From: a virus
Length of the DNA: 25,285 nt
Reading direction: 5' to 3' (one strand)
IMG/VR virus record: IMGVR_UViG_3300006101_000060
Span: 1 to 25,285 of that record
A program made the position numbers and the translations under genes. This document shows, piece after piece, positions 19,601 through 24,174 of the stretch. Within the stretch, counting starts at the first letter, position 1. The number at the start of each line of letters is the position of its first letter. The notes beneath the pieces are model-generated. The model saw only the letters and a list, made by a program, of their open reading frames with translations, searched no databases and had not been told where the DNA came from.

Positions 19601-19758
19601 TTGTACAGAAAGATTACCCGGTATCTGCATCATGGAATACAATCGATCCTATAAATTCTAAAAAGACGTTAAGTTTATTAGAAAGTACAACAACAGTAGC
19701 TCGATTCTTACAAGAAGCGCCTGCTGTACTCCCTGATAATTACTTTTATCGCAGGTAG
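7654..19758 (+). CDS. Giant (4034 aa) baseplate/tail structural protein with embedded beta-propeller
   Basis: This single uninterrupted frame encodes 4034 residues with no frameshift. It sits directly after gp6, where T4 has gene 7 (1032 aa), so it may be the functional counterpart of a peripheral wedge protein; that is inference. I recall similar blocks in large structural proteins of marine T4-like phages: DGYIGS near residue 42, YDTDRPHTNPWEMLGF (925-940), YQGFIKQKGTKNS (from 1610), YRKNNWGKLFPG (from 2423), RYGIGIRPRQTFF (from about 2622), a block around 2939-2975 (KINWNLLFFTAVRYALSEQ), and EEVKPYHTQIRNF (about 3009-3021). Inserted modules include two carbohydrate-binding-like segments (about 1253-1290 and 1507-1545) and a seven-blade FG-GAP propeller (1910-2311). 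From about 3030 onward, beta-rich units repeat, several with a YVNG or NG..L turn followed later by GD.I.I. Near the C terminus is TERIEFFQ followed by RRGTLGTS. No signal peptide or membrane segment is evident. Confidence 0.88.
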   Translation: MATSKINSVNLLPITLQTDKNTKFLASTLDQLIQPTQLKRLDGYIGSTQTATYNSTNDVYLPGNVYDLTPALVTNDSVGNIQSVQSYNDLINEISVKGGLTNNLDRLFRSKSYAYNAHIDWDKLVNYQDYFWLTTGPQVIEVTSDTLDIESTIIGQSNATVNVGDMQVALSNGMLITFGGINIDKKYHEKEFFVEGVGSSIVLVPFQKLITTEQIATPQTEGFDTKPFDDYSFDDNRPVPINAEYITINRSSLDLNPWSRYNRWIHRDIIETSAIANGKIPVYPANLRAQRPIVEFEAGLQLFNFGSNAIHPIDIIDTTTTNAFLTINGAASAINSISTDVVVDGVILSPGLRIVFNADENPDVRGKIYEIDFVKVNGAITLTLVPAVDHNPAVDSSVLVINGSSNGGTSWWYDGNQWQYAQQRTVLNQAPLFNLYDESGNSYADKNYYLSNFKGNQIFGYQVGTGTNDPYLGFPLAYRNINAVGSFLFSNYFSSDTIVISYSNLTTSQISTNITYCKRNTDSGIIYENSWKLGVDYPIPLLTTPSLTSYYQEPLSLTNNPLNSTINQFTISELYEHVQSMTMQVPGYVTTSSGLSSNLRDLGDYTTYGIKLISNSNPISFAQMFIGKKEHSIIDAISKVGDQYNQFKLTFLNSIVKISNQLDPVSAVDEVLTTLNQNNGSYSPYYLSDMSAYGNPEIIRTFTVTDPRNVLYPLTTEFDLDTLGLRSVLTYLNGNHLIYGIDYNFNKELSCINILIPLYKGDTLVVKDFTNTEGAYIPPTPTKLGMYPAFIPKIYQDNTYLTPVKVIQGHDGSIIPAYNDYRDAIILELEKRIYNNIKVQYRPELLDINSVIPGAFRNTEYSTPEITKILSQDFIKWTGTYSIDYSSRAEFDINDAFTWNFNGSYTPFNNIALFGSWRSVYKYFYDTDRPHTNPWEMLGFSEQPSWWTSTYGTDFSSNNTQMWTDLENGYIAGTGETNPLYARLGLSEIIPTYNNGALKDPAKIFGPTISGTLIQQTWVPGDQGPAETAWRRSSLWPYTVQKILALTIPATYASLMYDTSRMQKNIAGQWTYGADETFLQLNNLYISGENNNLTSGYSVLVSEVGQQRTTNYIAELRQDLNYANYNLFYKVGGFVDQNTLQVIIDAYDPTSTDPGSILPSQNYKLILDISNPIRSISISGFIVQRTSTGYTIKGYDRQNPYFTYYPSIRNLNTPAITIGGKTAPYVTWAPSGTLGDTGLSNIDITTAKSAVAGNFYQKGQIVAYGNNYYRVIVAHQAEATFNPAYYQILQSLPSTGGATVQIASGFATTALQVPYGTTYSSIQEVYDLIIGYGRWIVNQGFMFDEYNKDLGTVLDWNLTASEFLYWTTQNWASDSILTLSPFANQIVYQATDSVVDNLFDGFYDYSILKADGSPYPQKSLSISRNNGVCTIATLPDTDGIYFARLNCIQKQHGMVFDNVDDFGDVIYDIQTGTRQMRMKLVGFKTDGWNGDFFSPGFVYDNVTVSNWESNTKYLAGTVVYCNGNYYSAIKNINPSEYFNFTDWSSLPKKPTAGLLPNLDYKITQFSDFYSLDIDNFDAGQQKMAQHLTGYTPRVYLNNIFTDPISQYKFYQGFIKQKGTKNSIDSLKKATIHNLQGQVSYNEEWAFRIGEYGSYTTYQELEVPLIEGTFLENPQIINFVDQVPNTAGNSLIHYTISDNLTIKPKNYSPSTTFASTSDQSSMILTHSGYVRLDDVTATAYNENSLLDIANNGQLKEGDTIWLGFTQNGNWDIYRYTYNPAGIIGVYVSFPVSQITFTTSVNHNLSVGQLISVSNFNSQVDGIYTVQSIPKLNQFTVASTLASITNSELLSPGKLFEFKTARISNFDNLPADKELYKLPYGTKFWIDNTFENDQNWSVYQKINNYNSTVTYGQFVDGLGTSISKRSGSNIVVIGAPTYNYNNKQGAVFLYQQQGNTLKNILRYFIGSSYSSTNFGQTVVYDDMPVNSTSPYGFIYASAPDASSGAGVVKVSTVNTNSQEEGSNFYITNPDPTNGFFGTSIWVQRKAENKLVFIGAPGSNTVTGKTWIYKVNSTLISNAVAVIDHNISYTIGSQWGYSISGADDVSYIAISAPGYTDNTGIVSVFKNDINYVQTISSPFGVGDRFGQVVSMSPMGDYLFISAPNVVNSDNSIGAVAIYNFVDGLFVLESILENPVAGSLMKFGSAIDINTTSNTLVISALGINATFPTTVDSGNTTFDNGITGFVGTETNSGAVYMYHRNYQRFILSQELTASTIAITSGTDFGSSIAIDDGVVFVGAPAVDNDAVTGGIYQFNQIDLTTNSLSKIRNFENLVIPNTVEKVSLIDTYNEDILQYLDVIDPLKGKIAGIAEQELTYKLISDPAIYSLGLAGVNVDTNTNWLDDHVGELWWDLSTAKYVWYEQSDLEYRKNNWGKLFPGATIDVYEWVGSTLLPSEWSSQADTTQGLTLGISGQPKFPDNSIVSVKQVYDNITNSYSNVYYYWVKNSIIVPNAKNRRKSSYEVASIIADPTAYGLEFAAFISPDAVALSNVSSLLVGENISLNIGQDRVAASMTNSIPKHTEWLILQENNENSSPNALLEKKLIDSLLGHDSVGNPVPDPALSLRTRYGIGIRPRQTFFKDRITAIRNVVEFTNNVLINELITGNYDFINLNAQEQIPNRYLNTYDKIVEDNNELTLIDTTVFQQAKIQCTVNDNGQVISANIINPGFGYGTLNSVEGGYQGPTFIYPEFGSGINLSTVVDNTGAVIDVIIENGGTGYINNFIITSRPQSVIVVSDDINNGGWTQYVYDYSSKNWIRFKTQSYNTTLYWNYVDWSSSDYDQYRIYSSIIGSSYELSELTITPGQYIKINNSGNGNYIVIEALDPSIQGTYGQGFNLVYAQNGTIQLSNSIWNRANSTYGFDYVKSYDQTLWDQTPDLELKYILTALKENIFINSLKINWNLLFFTAVRYALSEQKLLDWAFKTSFINVVNQVGQLGQPPIYKLQDSSFYQQYIEEVKPYHTQIRNFVTQYSDIESTNTYLDDSNRKIDTTIKFDRISKGNEIGSLTATDTFICDGVTNKFTLNWLAQPNKSLITIKLTKAGLPNGTVSVEDYTIISDLQNSVLVFLNYIPTADETITITYQKNNNLLNAAERILNFYEPTPGMPGVDLTQLMTGIEYPGITVGGQYEGPGFNNTFGGWYPDSFIDGGTWTNGLSTTALGINPSDIIIDGEYGFVTPNTSYAPEEVVPGFVMDSLGINVYTKNKYGAPLVLNHNVSVLASTSTQSFVLSTLPTTIDNILVSYNNVELTYIDNTNFTSSVQYNIDWANSTLIIPPQVDNGYLGYTIVSVGGGNPDGTTVGVIDKAVKTFSGNTIPVVESLAFYNDITDVFVTINGRPTSAYTLGPVSLSDQRASVTITSFNNAGTNTIQVWFFTNSQSYFNVIHNQQLMLNGHDIADPFILIWPPGTIEPLSQQAIVKITDSNGTRRLLPPDTTYYSVSDPSITTFNFTISGINSLIPNLSSFEFDRTTVYVYVNGVKLSNFDDTEYTVNSIDRTITIALSLTTGDAIAIEAFVPNVIGNSDPLSSDPYTYQYRIVGDKLYLSPEAGSSFEPDAYLDVITYADSNGMLIETQKFTGHANRRFTINRPILNDNYVFITVFKYDGTNIISYPLVNGIDFIILDDDVTIQLSDKWKLTNNDIVEIISFASQNFSSEVLGYRIFNDILGNTSFTRLGNKYSTTLAQPLLLGDNEIYVTDSSVLTPPQIDENIPGVVLINTERIEFFQIYGNVLSQLRRGTLGTSPKLFVDQGTGVIDQGVDQIIPFTEQIRIQNTFTNTLTNIHNIVKSDTLRTYPNTSTFVRCDGITLSTTTSLIDQIDVYYGGRLLRKTDSYRQETTATYNTVSIPNTLGTTSTVELLPISANIGDSYIINSNNQIWTYTGYRTQAPSTTGWVYSGLKYLPQEYSVTLTNSTQVLVLNTATLRIHPNLQVSIVQKDYPVSASWNTIDPINSKKTLSLLESTTTVARFLQEAPAVLPDNYFYRR
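11410..11524 (+). other. Carbohydrate-binding-like module 1 within the giant protein
   Basis: Residues about 1253-1290 contain GNFYQKGQIVAYGNNYYRVI. This pattern (aromatic, then G-x-I/V-V-x-Y, then G-N-x-Y-Y) recalls chitin/cellulose-binding CBM5/12-type modules. A second segment with the same layout lies about 255 residues later. The resemblance is by motif only, and binding is not shown. Confidence 0.4.
12172..12295 (+). other. Carbohydrate-binding-like module 2 within the giant protein
   Basis: Residues about 1507-1547 begin at Trp1507 and contain NTKYLAGTVVYCNGNYYSAI, followed by an aromatic stretch ending FTDWSSLPKKP. The order W...Y..G..V.Y.G.YY.A fits the CBM5/12-like pattern better than the first copy does. 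The family call is tentative. Confidence 0.45.
13381..14586 (+). repeat. Seven-blade FG-GAP beta-propeller region within the giant protein
   Basis: Residues 1910-2311 contain seven consecutive units, each with a blade-start motif and then a GAP-like motif. The blade starts are DGLGTSI, TNFGQTV, GFFGTSI, SQWGYSI, DRFGQVV, MKFGSAI and TDFGSSI. They are followed respectively by VIGAP, YASAP, FIGAP, AISAP, FISAP, VISAL and FVGAP. After most GAP motifs comes a G-x-V-x-x-Y/F strand (GAVFLY, GIVSVF, GAVAIY, GAVYMY, GGIYQF). Spacing is about 50-70 residues. This is the FG-GAP repeat of integrin alpha subunits, whose propellers also have seven blades. The flanking regions resume marine-phage structural sequence, so the propeller looks inserted. 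The DNA shows no break or base-composition change that I can see. Confidence 0.85.
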
Positions 19759-19763
19759 TATAA

Positions 19764-19771
19764 CATAAATA
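19764..19771 (+). promoter_or_regulatory. T4-type late promoter-like box before the 213-aa virion gene
   Basis: CATAAATA matches TATAAATA at 7 of 8 positions, in the 18-bp gap after the giant gene. It ends 5 bases before the first ATG (19777). If it is a real promoter, transcription would begin about at that ATG, which would favour the in-frame ATG at 19792 as the start. Confidence 0.4.
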
Positions 19772-19776
19772 TTATT

Positions 19777-20418
19777 ATGGAAATTAAAAAAATGAGATCT
19801 CAATCTAGCAATCAACCAAAAGATCAAGGACTTGTGTCTGTAAAAGGACATATTAAAATATTTGATCCTAAAACAAACGAAGTTTTCATTGATAAACCCA
19901 ATGCAATACATTATGAAAATTTTAGTTTGGCATTGGCAAATAGTATCAGTAATCAAGGTTTTGGTACAATTGCTGAAATGGATTTTGGTAACGGTGGAAC
20001 TAGAGTAGATGATACTGGTATCATAACTTACTTAACTCCTAATGTAATAGGATCTAGTGCCAGTCTATATAATCAAACTTATTTAAAGGTTGTTGATTCC
20101 CAACAACCTACTGATTTAGATCCTTCTAGAAATTTTATGGAAGTTCGTCATGTAGCAGGTGCATACTATAGTGATATATTAGTTAGTTGTTTACTTGATT
20201 TTGGAGAACCAAATGGTCAACAAGCATTTGATAATGAAACAAATTCAAATGGTACATTTGTTTTTGACGAGCTAGGTTTACGATCTTATAGTCCGGATGG
20301 TCCAGGAACAGGGTTATTATTGACTCATGTTATTTTCCACCCTGTACAAAAATCTTTAAATCGAATGATACAAATTGATTATACAGTTCGTGTACAATCT
20401 CTTACTAACGGGATGTAA
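19777..20418 (+). CDS. Conserved virion/baseplate protein, 213 aa
   Basis: This soluble, beta-rich protein is of a type I associate with T4-like phages of aquatic bacteria. Characteristic stretches are GHIKIFDPKTNEVFIDKPNA, IHYENFSLALANSI, EMDFGNGGTRVDDTGIITYL, FVFDELGLRSYS, and LLTHVIFHPVQKSLNRMIQI near the end. It follows the giant wedge-type gene, the place of gene 8 in T4, but T4 gp8 is 334 aa and I see no motif that proves homology, so no symbol is given. Two in-frame ATGs compete, at 19777 and 19792. Neither has a Shine-Dalgarno sequence, and the late-promoter-like box just upstream may favour the second. The first 20 or so residues are polar and probably flexible. It is likely a wedge, connector or fibre-attachment protein, by context. 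Confidence 0.8.
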   Translation: MEIKKMRSQSSNQPKDQGLVSVKGHIKIFDPKTNEVFIDKPNAIHYENFSLALANSISNQGFGTIAEMDFGNGGTRVDDTGIITYLTPNVIGSSASLYNQTYLKVVDSQQPTDLDPSRNFMEVRHVAGAYYSDILVSCLLDFGEPNGQQAFDNETNSNGTFVFDELGLRSYSPDGPGTGLLLTHVIFHPVQKSLNRMIQIDYTVRVQSLTNGM

Positions 20419-20421
20419 TTT

Positions 20422-21189
20422 ATGGCCTATGTAGTTTATACAAGTAGTGGAACTTTCTTAACATCAATTCCTTCAGGAATTGTTAATTCAAATACAACTA
20501 GTTTAAGTCTCATTGGTAAAGATGTTGTTGGGTACGGTCAATACTACAATCAAAATTTAGTTAGTATGCTGTCTAATTTTTCAAATGTAACAGCGCCCTC
20601 AAATCCTTTACAAGGGCAATTATGGTATGATAGTAGGTATAATAAATTAAAAGTTTATAATAATAGTTGGCAATCAGTCCGTGCATCATTAATCTCACCG
20701 ACTCAACCAGTTGGTCAAGATCAAGGAGAATTATGGTATGACAGCGCTAACAAAGTAATGAATTTTATTGATAGTTTGGGTCAATATAATTCTATAAACA
20801 GTTTTCCTAGAAATAGTGTAGGAGGATGGCAGTACCCGTCGACACCGATTACAGATAATACACCATCTCCGATCCCATATAAAGTTACATTGTTGCAAAA
20901 TTATGGTCAGACAATCGGTGCCTTAACAACATCAAGTTTCACAGTATCAACACAACAGTCAACATCAACATTTGCCTCTGCAAATACAACATCAGTAAAA
21001 CTTGTCGCTGGATTAACCATTATTGGCAATATTCAAGCTACCAGCGGATTGCTAGTAAACAAACAACCAATTACTCCTACTTCTCCAGGAACACCGGGAC
21101 AAGTGGCCTATGATTTAAATGGTTTTTATGTTTGTACAGGGACTAATCTTTGGTCCAAAATAGCTTTTACACAAACATCAGGATTCTAA
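20422..21189 (+). CDS. Tail fibre/tail-associated protein with paired LWYD repeats (paralogue 1)
   Basis: This 255-aa protein has an N-terminal half closely related to that of the next gene: both have T/SLSLIG or TSLTFIG, then GYGQ, then SNxTAPxNPxQGQLW. Within it a short unit occurs twice, GQLWYDSRYNKLKVY (65-79) and GELWYDSANKVMNFI (102-116). The C-terminal half is Ser/Thr-rich and repetitive. It ends with GQVAYDLNGFYVCTGTNLW, a closing motif I recall from fibre-like proteins of marine phages. No enzymatic residues are visible. The ATG lies 3 bp after the preceding stop, with a weak GGGA upstream. It probably forms part of a fibre or of its attachment to the baseplate. Confidence 0.75.
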   Translation: MAYVVYTSSGTFLTSIPSGIVNSNTTSLSLIGKDVVGYGQYYNQNLVSMLSNFSNVTAPSNPLQGQLWYDSRYNKLKVYNNSWQSVRASLISPTQPVGQDQGELWYDSANKVMNFIDSLGQYNSINSFPRNSVGGWQYPSTPITDNTPSPIPYKVTLLQNYGQTIGALTTSSFTVSTQQSTSTFASANTTSVKLVAGLTIIGNIQATSGLLVNKQPITPTSPGTPGQVAYDLNGFYVCTGTNLWSKIAFTQTSGF

Positions 21190-21558
21190 TATTTTATGCC
21201 ATACATACTAACTAAATCAAACGGAACTATATTAGCCACAGTTCAAGATGCTACGGTAGATAATACTACAAGTTTAACATTTATAGGGCGTAATTATTCT
21301 GGATATGGACAAGCTGTTGAAGAAAATTTCCTACATCTATTAGAAAATTTTTCAAATACTACCGCACCTACAAATCCTATACAAGGGCAATTATGGTTTA
21401 ACAGTGCGCTTCAACAACTACAAATTTGTTATGACGGTAGTAATTTTACCAACGCTTCGAATGCCACTGTATCAAATGTTAAACCGTCAGATCCTATTAC
21501 AGGTAGTCTATGGTGGGATACCGGAAACAATTTATTAAAAATATATGTAGAAGGCTCT
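20422..21558 (+). repeat. Tandem duplication of the N-terminal tail-fibre module
   Basis: The first 120 or so codons of the 255-aa gene (20422-20781) and of the 395-aa gene (21196-21558) encode clearly homologous domains: NTTSL.LIG/FIG, GYGQ, ENF/NFS, TAPxNPxQGQLW, and a second LWYD/LWWD unit. Identity is far lower at DNA level than at motif level, so the duplication is old. The C-terminal halves are unrelated. Confidence 0.75.
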
Positions 21559-22383
21559 TGGCAGTCAAGTGAAGTATTTGGTGCCGCAGGATCATCTTGG
21601 GATTTTAATAAAATTTCAAGCCTTGCAGGGTCACAATCTTCTATCAAAGCTCTGTATAATAACAATACATTTATTATATTCTCGGATCAAACTGAATACT
21701 CTGCATTTAATGATACATTGGTATCTAGCACAACATTTCCAATAATTAAAAAAGGTATAACATTGCCTGGTGCAGATCCTATAACAGGAAGCAGTGCCGC
21801 ATCAACATCTACTGGATACCTGTTATGGGGAACAGCCGCTGAAGCAATTACAACCAAAGGTGTTACAGTTACTACAACATCTTCCAATAGTACATATTAT
21901 ATTCCTTTTGCTGATGGTACTACTGGCAACCCAAGTTTTTATACGAATGGTTCTTTCAATTATAATCCAAACACTAATATTCTTCAAGTAACTGCATCTG
22001 CCGCATTGTATGCTGATCTAGCAGAAAGATATGAAGCTGATGCTATTTACGAACCCGGAACCGTTTTAGTCATTGGTGGCTCTAAAGAAGTCACTACTAC
22101 AACAAAATATGCCGATACAAGGGTAGCGGGTATAGTAAGTAAAAACCCAGCCTATATGATGAATTCAGAGGCAGGAACCGACGAAACTCACCCCTATATT
22201 GCCTTAAAAGGCCGTGTTCCTTGCAAGGTTGTAGGCAGTATATTAAAAGGTGATCTTTTAGTTACTAGTACTCGTCTAGGACATGCTGAGAAAGCAAATG
22301 GATTTTTGTCAGGCGCTATAATTGGAAAAGCCCTCGAAGATAACTTCGAAGGCTCTGCCGTTATTGAAGTGCTAGTAGTCTAA
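21196..22383 (+). CDS. Tail fibre-like protein with Peptidase_G2-like C-terminal domain (paralogue 2)
   Basis: The 395-aa product shares its first 120 or so residues with the preceding protein, including paired units GQLWFNSALQQLQICY (64-79) and GSLWWDTGNNLLKIY (103-117). The central part is Ser/Thr/Asn-rich. From about residue 270 it carries a separate domain: ADLAERYEADAIYEPGTVLV, VAGIVSKNPAYMM, YIALKGRVPCKVVG, LKGDLLVTST and GAIIGKALE. This layout resembles the Peptidase_G2 or related C-terminal domains of phage fibres, some of which act as intramolecular chaperones that cleave themselves; I cannot identify catalytic residues here. Its TAA stop overlaps the thyA stop by 3-4 bases, tail to tail. 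The last 55 bp also encode the presumed terminator of the opposite operon. Confidence 0.78.
   Translation: MPYILTKSNGTILATVQDATVDNTTSLTFIGRNYSGYGQAVEENFLHLLENFSNTTAPTNPIQGQLWFNSALQQLQICYDGSNFTNASNATVSNVKPSDPITGSLWWDTGNNLLKIYVEGSWQSSEVFGAAGSSWDFNKISSLAGSQSSIKALYNNNTFIIFSDQTEYSAFNDTLVSSTTFPIIKKGITLPGADPITGSSAASTSTGYLLWGTAAEAITTKGVTVTTTSSNSTYYIPFADGTTGNPSFYTNGSFNYNPNTNILQVTASAALYADLAERYEADAIYEPGTVLVIGGSKEVTTTTKYADTRVAGIVSKNPAYMMNSEAGTDETHPYIALKGRVPCKVVGSILKGDLLVTSTRLGHAEKANGFLSGAIIGKALEDNFEGSAVIEVLVV
22329..22354 (-). terminator. Candidate intrinsic terminator of the thyA operon, inside the opposite tail gene
   Basis: Positions 22329-22339 pair with 22344-22354 around the 4-base loop at 22340-22343. 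Read on the - strand the stem is 11 bp with one G-U wobble, and the RNA continues GGGCUUUUCC, a short U-run. On the + strand the same site has a C-A mismatch and no U-run, so it suits - strand termination. It lies about 26 bases beyond the thyA stop. Confidence 0.55.
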
Positions 22384-23267
22384 ACAGCCATTGGTGCTGT
22401 TATAGCTTCGTGACTTTGATAATTCTCTAATTTAATATCTTCCATTTCAAAATTCATTATTACAGATACATCTGGATTTAACACCAATGTAGGTGCTGGA
22501 AATGGTTTACGACTTAATTGCTCTTGAACTTGATCAAAGTGATTTTTATAAATGTGAGCATCGCCTACACTGATAATCAAATCACCGACTTCTAAATTAC
22601 ATACCTGTGCAATCATATGTGTGAACAATGCATATGAAGCAATATTAAAGGGAATTCCCAAGAACATGTCAGCTGATCTTTGATACATATGACAACTTAA
22701 CTTGCCATTGTTAACCCAGAACTGGCTTAATATGTGACAAGGCGGAAGTGCCATTAATTCTAATTCGCCGGGGTTCCACGCTGTAAGAATGTGTCTACGA
22801 CTGTACGGGTCTTCTTTTATACCGGCAATTAAATCTATTAATTGATCGTGATTCTGTAGAACAACTTTATTAATACGAATAAGTGGCTTGCGCCATCTAC
22901 GCCATTGTACTCCATATATGCGACCTAAATCGCCTATACTTCGTTTAAGTTTTTTAGCCGTCCAATATGGTGCAAGAGCATTGTCTGTCCATATTGTTTT
23001 CTTGGACGAATTGCGATCACCGTGTAATATTTCACGCAATCTTAATTCATCACCACTACCTTCGATAAACCAAAGTAATTCACTTACGCAGGCTCGCCAT
23101 GCTAGTTTTTTAGTAGTGACAGCAGGAAAGCCTTCAGTCAAATCAAAACGCATTTGAAGACCAAAGATACTGCGAGTTCCTGTTCCTGTGCGATCAGGCC
23201 GGTCTTCACCGTTTTCTAAAATGTCTTTTAATGCGTTGAGATATTCTTGTTCAGAAGTTGTGTTCAT
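22380..23267 (-). CDS. thyA: Thymidylate synthase (ThyA type)
   Basis: This 295-aa enzyme converts dUMP and methylene-tetrahydrofolate to dTMP and dihydrofolate, supplying thymidylate for phage DNA synthesis. Family motifs are complete: RTGTGT (26-31), LPPCHILSQFWV with the nucleophile Cys177, YQRSADMFLGIPFNIASYAL (195-214), GDAHIYKNH (235-243), and a C-terminal PMAV closing segment. SRRHILTAWNP (156-166) provides the dUMP phosphate-binding arginines. The length exceeds the 264 aa of E. coli ThyA, as in many family members. The ATG overlaps the upstream TGA as ATGA, suggesting translational coupling to the 216-aa gene. No independent ribosome-binding site is obvious. It is convergent with the tail genes, their stop codons overlapping. 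T4 also encodes ThyA (td), but elsewhere in its genome. Confidence 0.97.
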   Translation of the reverse strand: MNTTSEQEYLNALKDILENGEDRPDRTGTGTRSIFGLQMRFDLTEGFPAVTTKKLAWRACVSELLWFIEGSGDELRLREILHGDRNSSKKTIWTDNALAPYWTAKKLKRSIGDLGRIYGVQWRRWRKPLIRINKVVLQNHDQLIDLIAGIKEDPYSRRHILTAWNPGELELMALPPCHILSQFWVNNGKLSCHMYQRSADMFLGIPFNIASYALFTHMIAQVCNLEVGDLIISVGDAHIYKNHFDQVQEQLSRKPFPAPTLVLNPDVSVIMNFEMEDIKLENYQSHEAITAPMAV

Positions 23268-23914
23268 TCAGCGTCTACAGTAACTAGTTTCTTTTTACTC
23301 TTAGGAGGATCAATTGCATCTGCTTGTTTACGCAATACTTGAGCCTGTTTAAAAAGAGCATCAGCTTTTGATCGTAATTGAGCAGGTGTCATATCTTCAG
23401 TTGATTCTTCAACTACTGCTACTGGAGCAGGCTTTGGAGTAACAACTGCTACTTCATCTAGATCATCTCCAGATACACTTTGACTAGTTGTCTTTGTAGG
23501 ATCATCTTTTGGAGTCTTACGGTTAGGATGGATACCATCTGTAACAGCAAGTTCGTCAATAGTAACACCTTTTTGTTCAGCAATTAGTTGATTCAATTCA
23601 CTTAACAAAATTGTAGCATTAGATGACGGAGTCATAATAACACCATTTGTGGGAACTCTCTTTAGATGACCATTACGATGCAATGATTCTAACATTGAAC
23701 CGCCGTCTGGAAATTTTCGAACTGCAAGAATATCTGCAAGTTCGTTGGCTTGTTGTGCACTAACATCTTGAATCAAATTCATTAAAGAATTATGCCAAGC
23801 ATCAGGCAAGCCACTAGTTCCTACTACTAGAGCATTTCCAGAATCTCCGGGCAATGTTCTATATACTACAGCAACTTTGGCATTATTGTTTGCCATTTTT
23901 CCCACATGTTTCAT
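23264..23914 (-). CDS. Unknown 216-aa protein with globular N terminus and charged tail
   Basis: I do not recognise a function. Residues about 11-115 look globular (KVAVVYRTLPGDSGNALVVG, then VSAQQANELADILAVRKFPD and HLKRVPTNGVIMTPSSNATI). A polar Pro/Thr/Val-rich linker (about 125-175) follows. Residues 174-200 are a probable helix or coiled coil (MTPAQLRSKADALFKQAQVL), and the tail is Lys-rich (PPKSKKK). The ATG at 23914 is chosen over the internal ATG (Met7) because AGGAGA lies 6 bases upstream, one of the best ribosome-binding sites in the window. It is the third gene of the late-promoter unit and overlaps thyA by 4 bases. Coupling with thyA need not mean a nucleotide-metabolism role. Confidence 0.8.
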   Translation of the reverse strand: MKHVGKMANNNAKVAVVYRTLPGDSGNALVVGTSGLPDAWHNSLMNLIQDVSAQQANELADILAVRKFPDGGSMLESLHRNGHLKRVPTNGVIMTPSSNATILLSELNQLIAEQKGVTIDELAVTDGIHPNRKTPKDDPTKTTSQSVSGDDLDEVAVVTPKPAPVAVVEESTEDMTPAQLRSKADALFKQAQVLRKQADAIDPPKSKKKLVTVDAE

Positions 23915-23927
23915 GTGTATTCTCCTA

Positions 23928-24161
23928 TTAAGCTGATGCTGGTGGTGTTTCTGTTTGTGCTTCAGGAGCCGGTGCTACTGAATTTAAAAAAGTATTCAAA
24001 CGATCGAATGTGGCACCAACTGAACTTAATTCAGCTCCACCAAATGCTCCGCGACGTGATGCTGTGTCTACAATAGCACGTAGATTTTGTAGGTCTACGA
24101 TAGTCAATTGTGGTTGTTCAGCTGGTGTTGCTGGTTGAGCTGTTGTGTCTTGATTTTCCAT
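23928..24161 (-). CDS. Small conserved-looking phage protein, 77 aa, unknown function
   Basis: The core, residues about 19-62, is helical: LTIVDLQNLRAIVDTASRRG and AFGGAELSSVGATFDRL. It is flanked by Pro/Ala/Gln/Thr-rich, probably disordered ends. I recall similar small proteins, with a helix followed by a RGAF..xEL..VG segment, as unknowns in T4-like phages of aquatic bacteria; that is memory, not a search. The ATG is preceded by AAAGGAA about 8 bases upstream. The gene lies 13 bp from each neighbour in the - strand unit. Confidence 0.78.
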   Translation of the reverse strand: MENQDTTAQPATPAEQPQLTIVDLQNLRAIVDTASRRGAFGGAELSSVGATFDRLNTFLNSVAPAPEAQTETPPASA

Positions 24162-24174
24162 TTTACAAATTCCT

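Noticed and set aside
19708-19956. - strand open frame spanning the gap after the giant gene
   Set aside because: It overlaps two well-supported + strand genes on the other strand and has no motif of its own.
22329-22354. The hairpin as a terminator for the + strand tail genes
   Set aside because: On the + strand it has a C-A mismatch, no U-run after it, and lies before the stop codon, so only the - strand reading is supported.
22888-23157. + strand open frame of 89 codons within thyA
   Set aside because: It is antisense to the fully conserved thymidylate synthase sequence.
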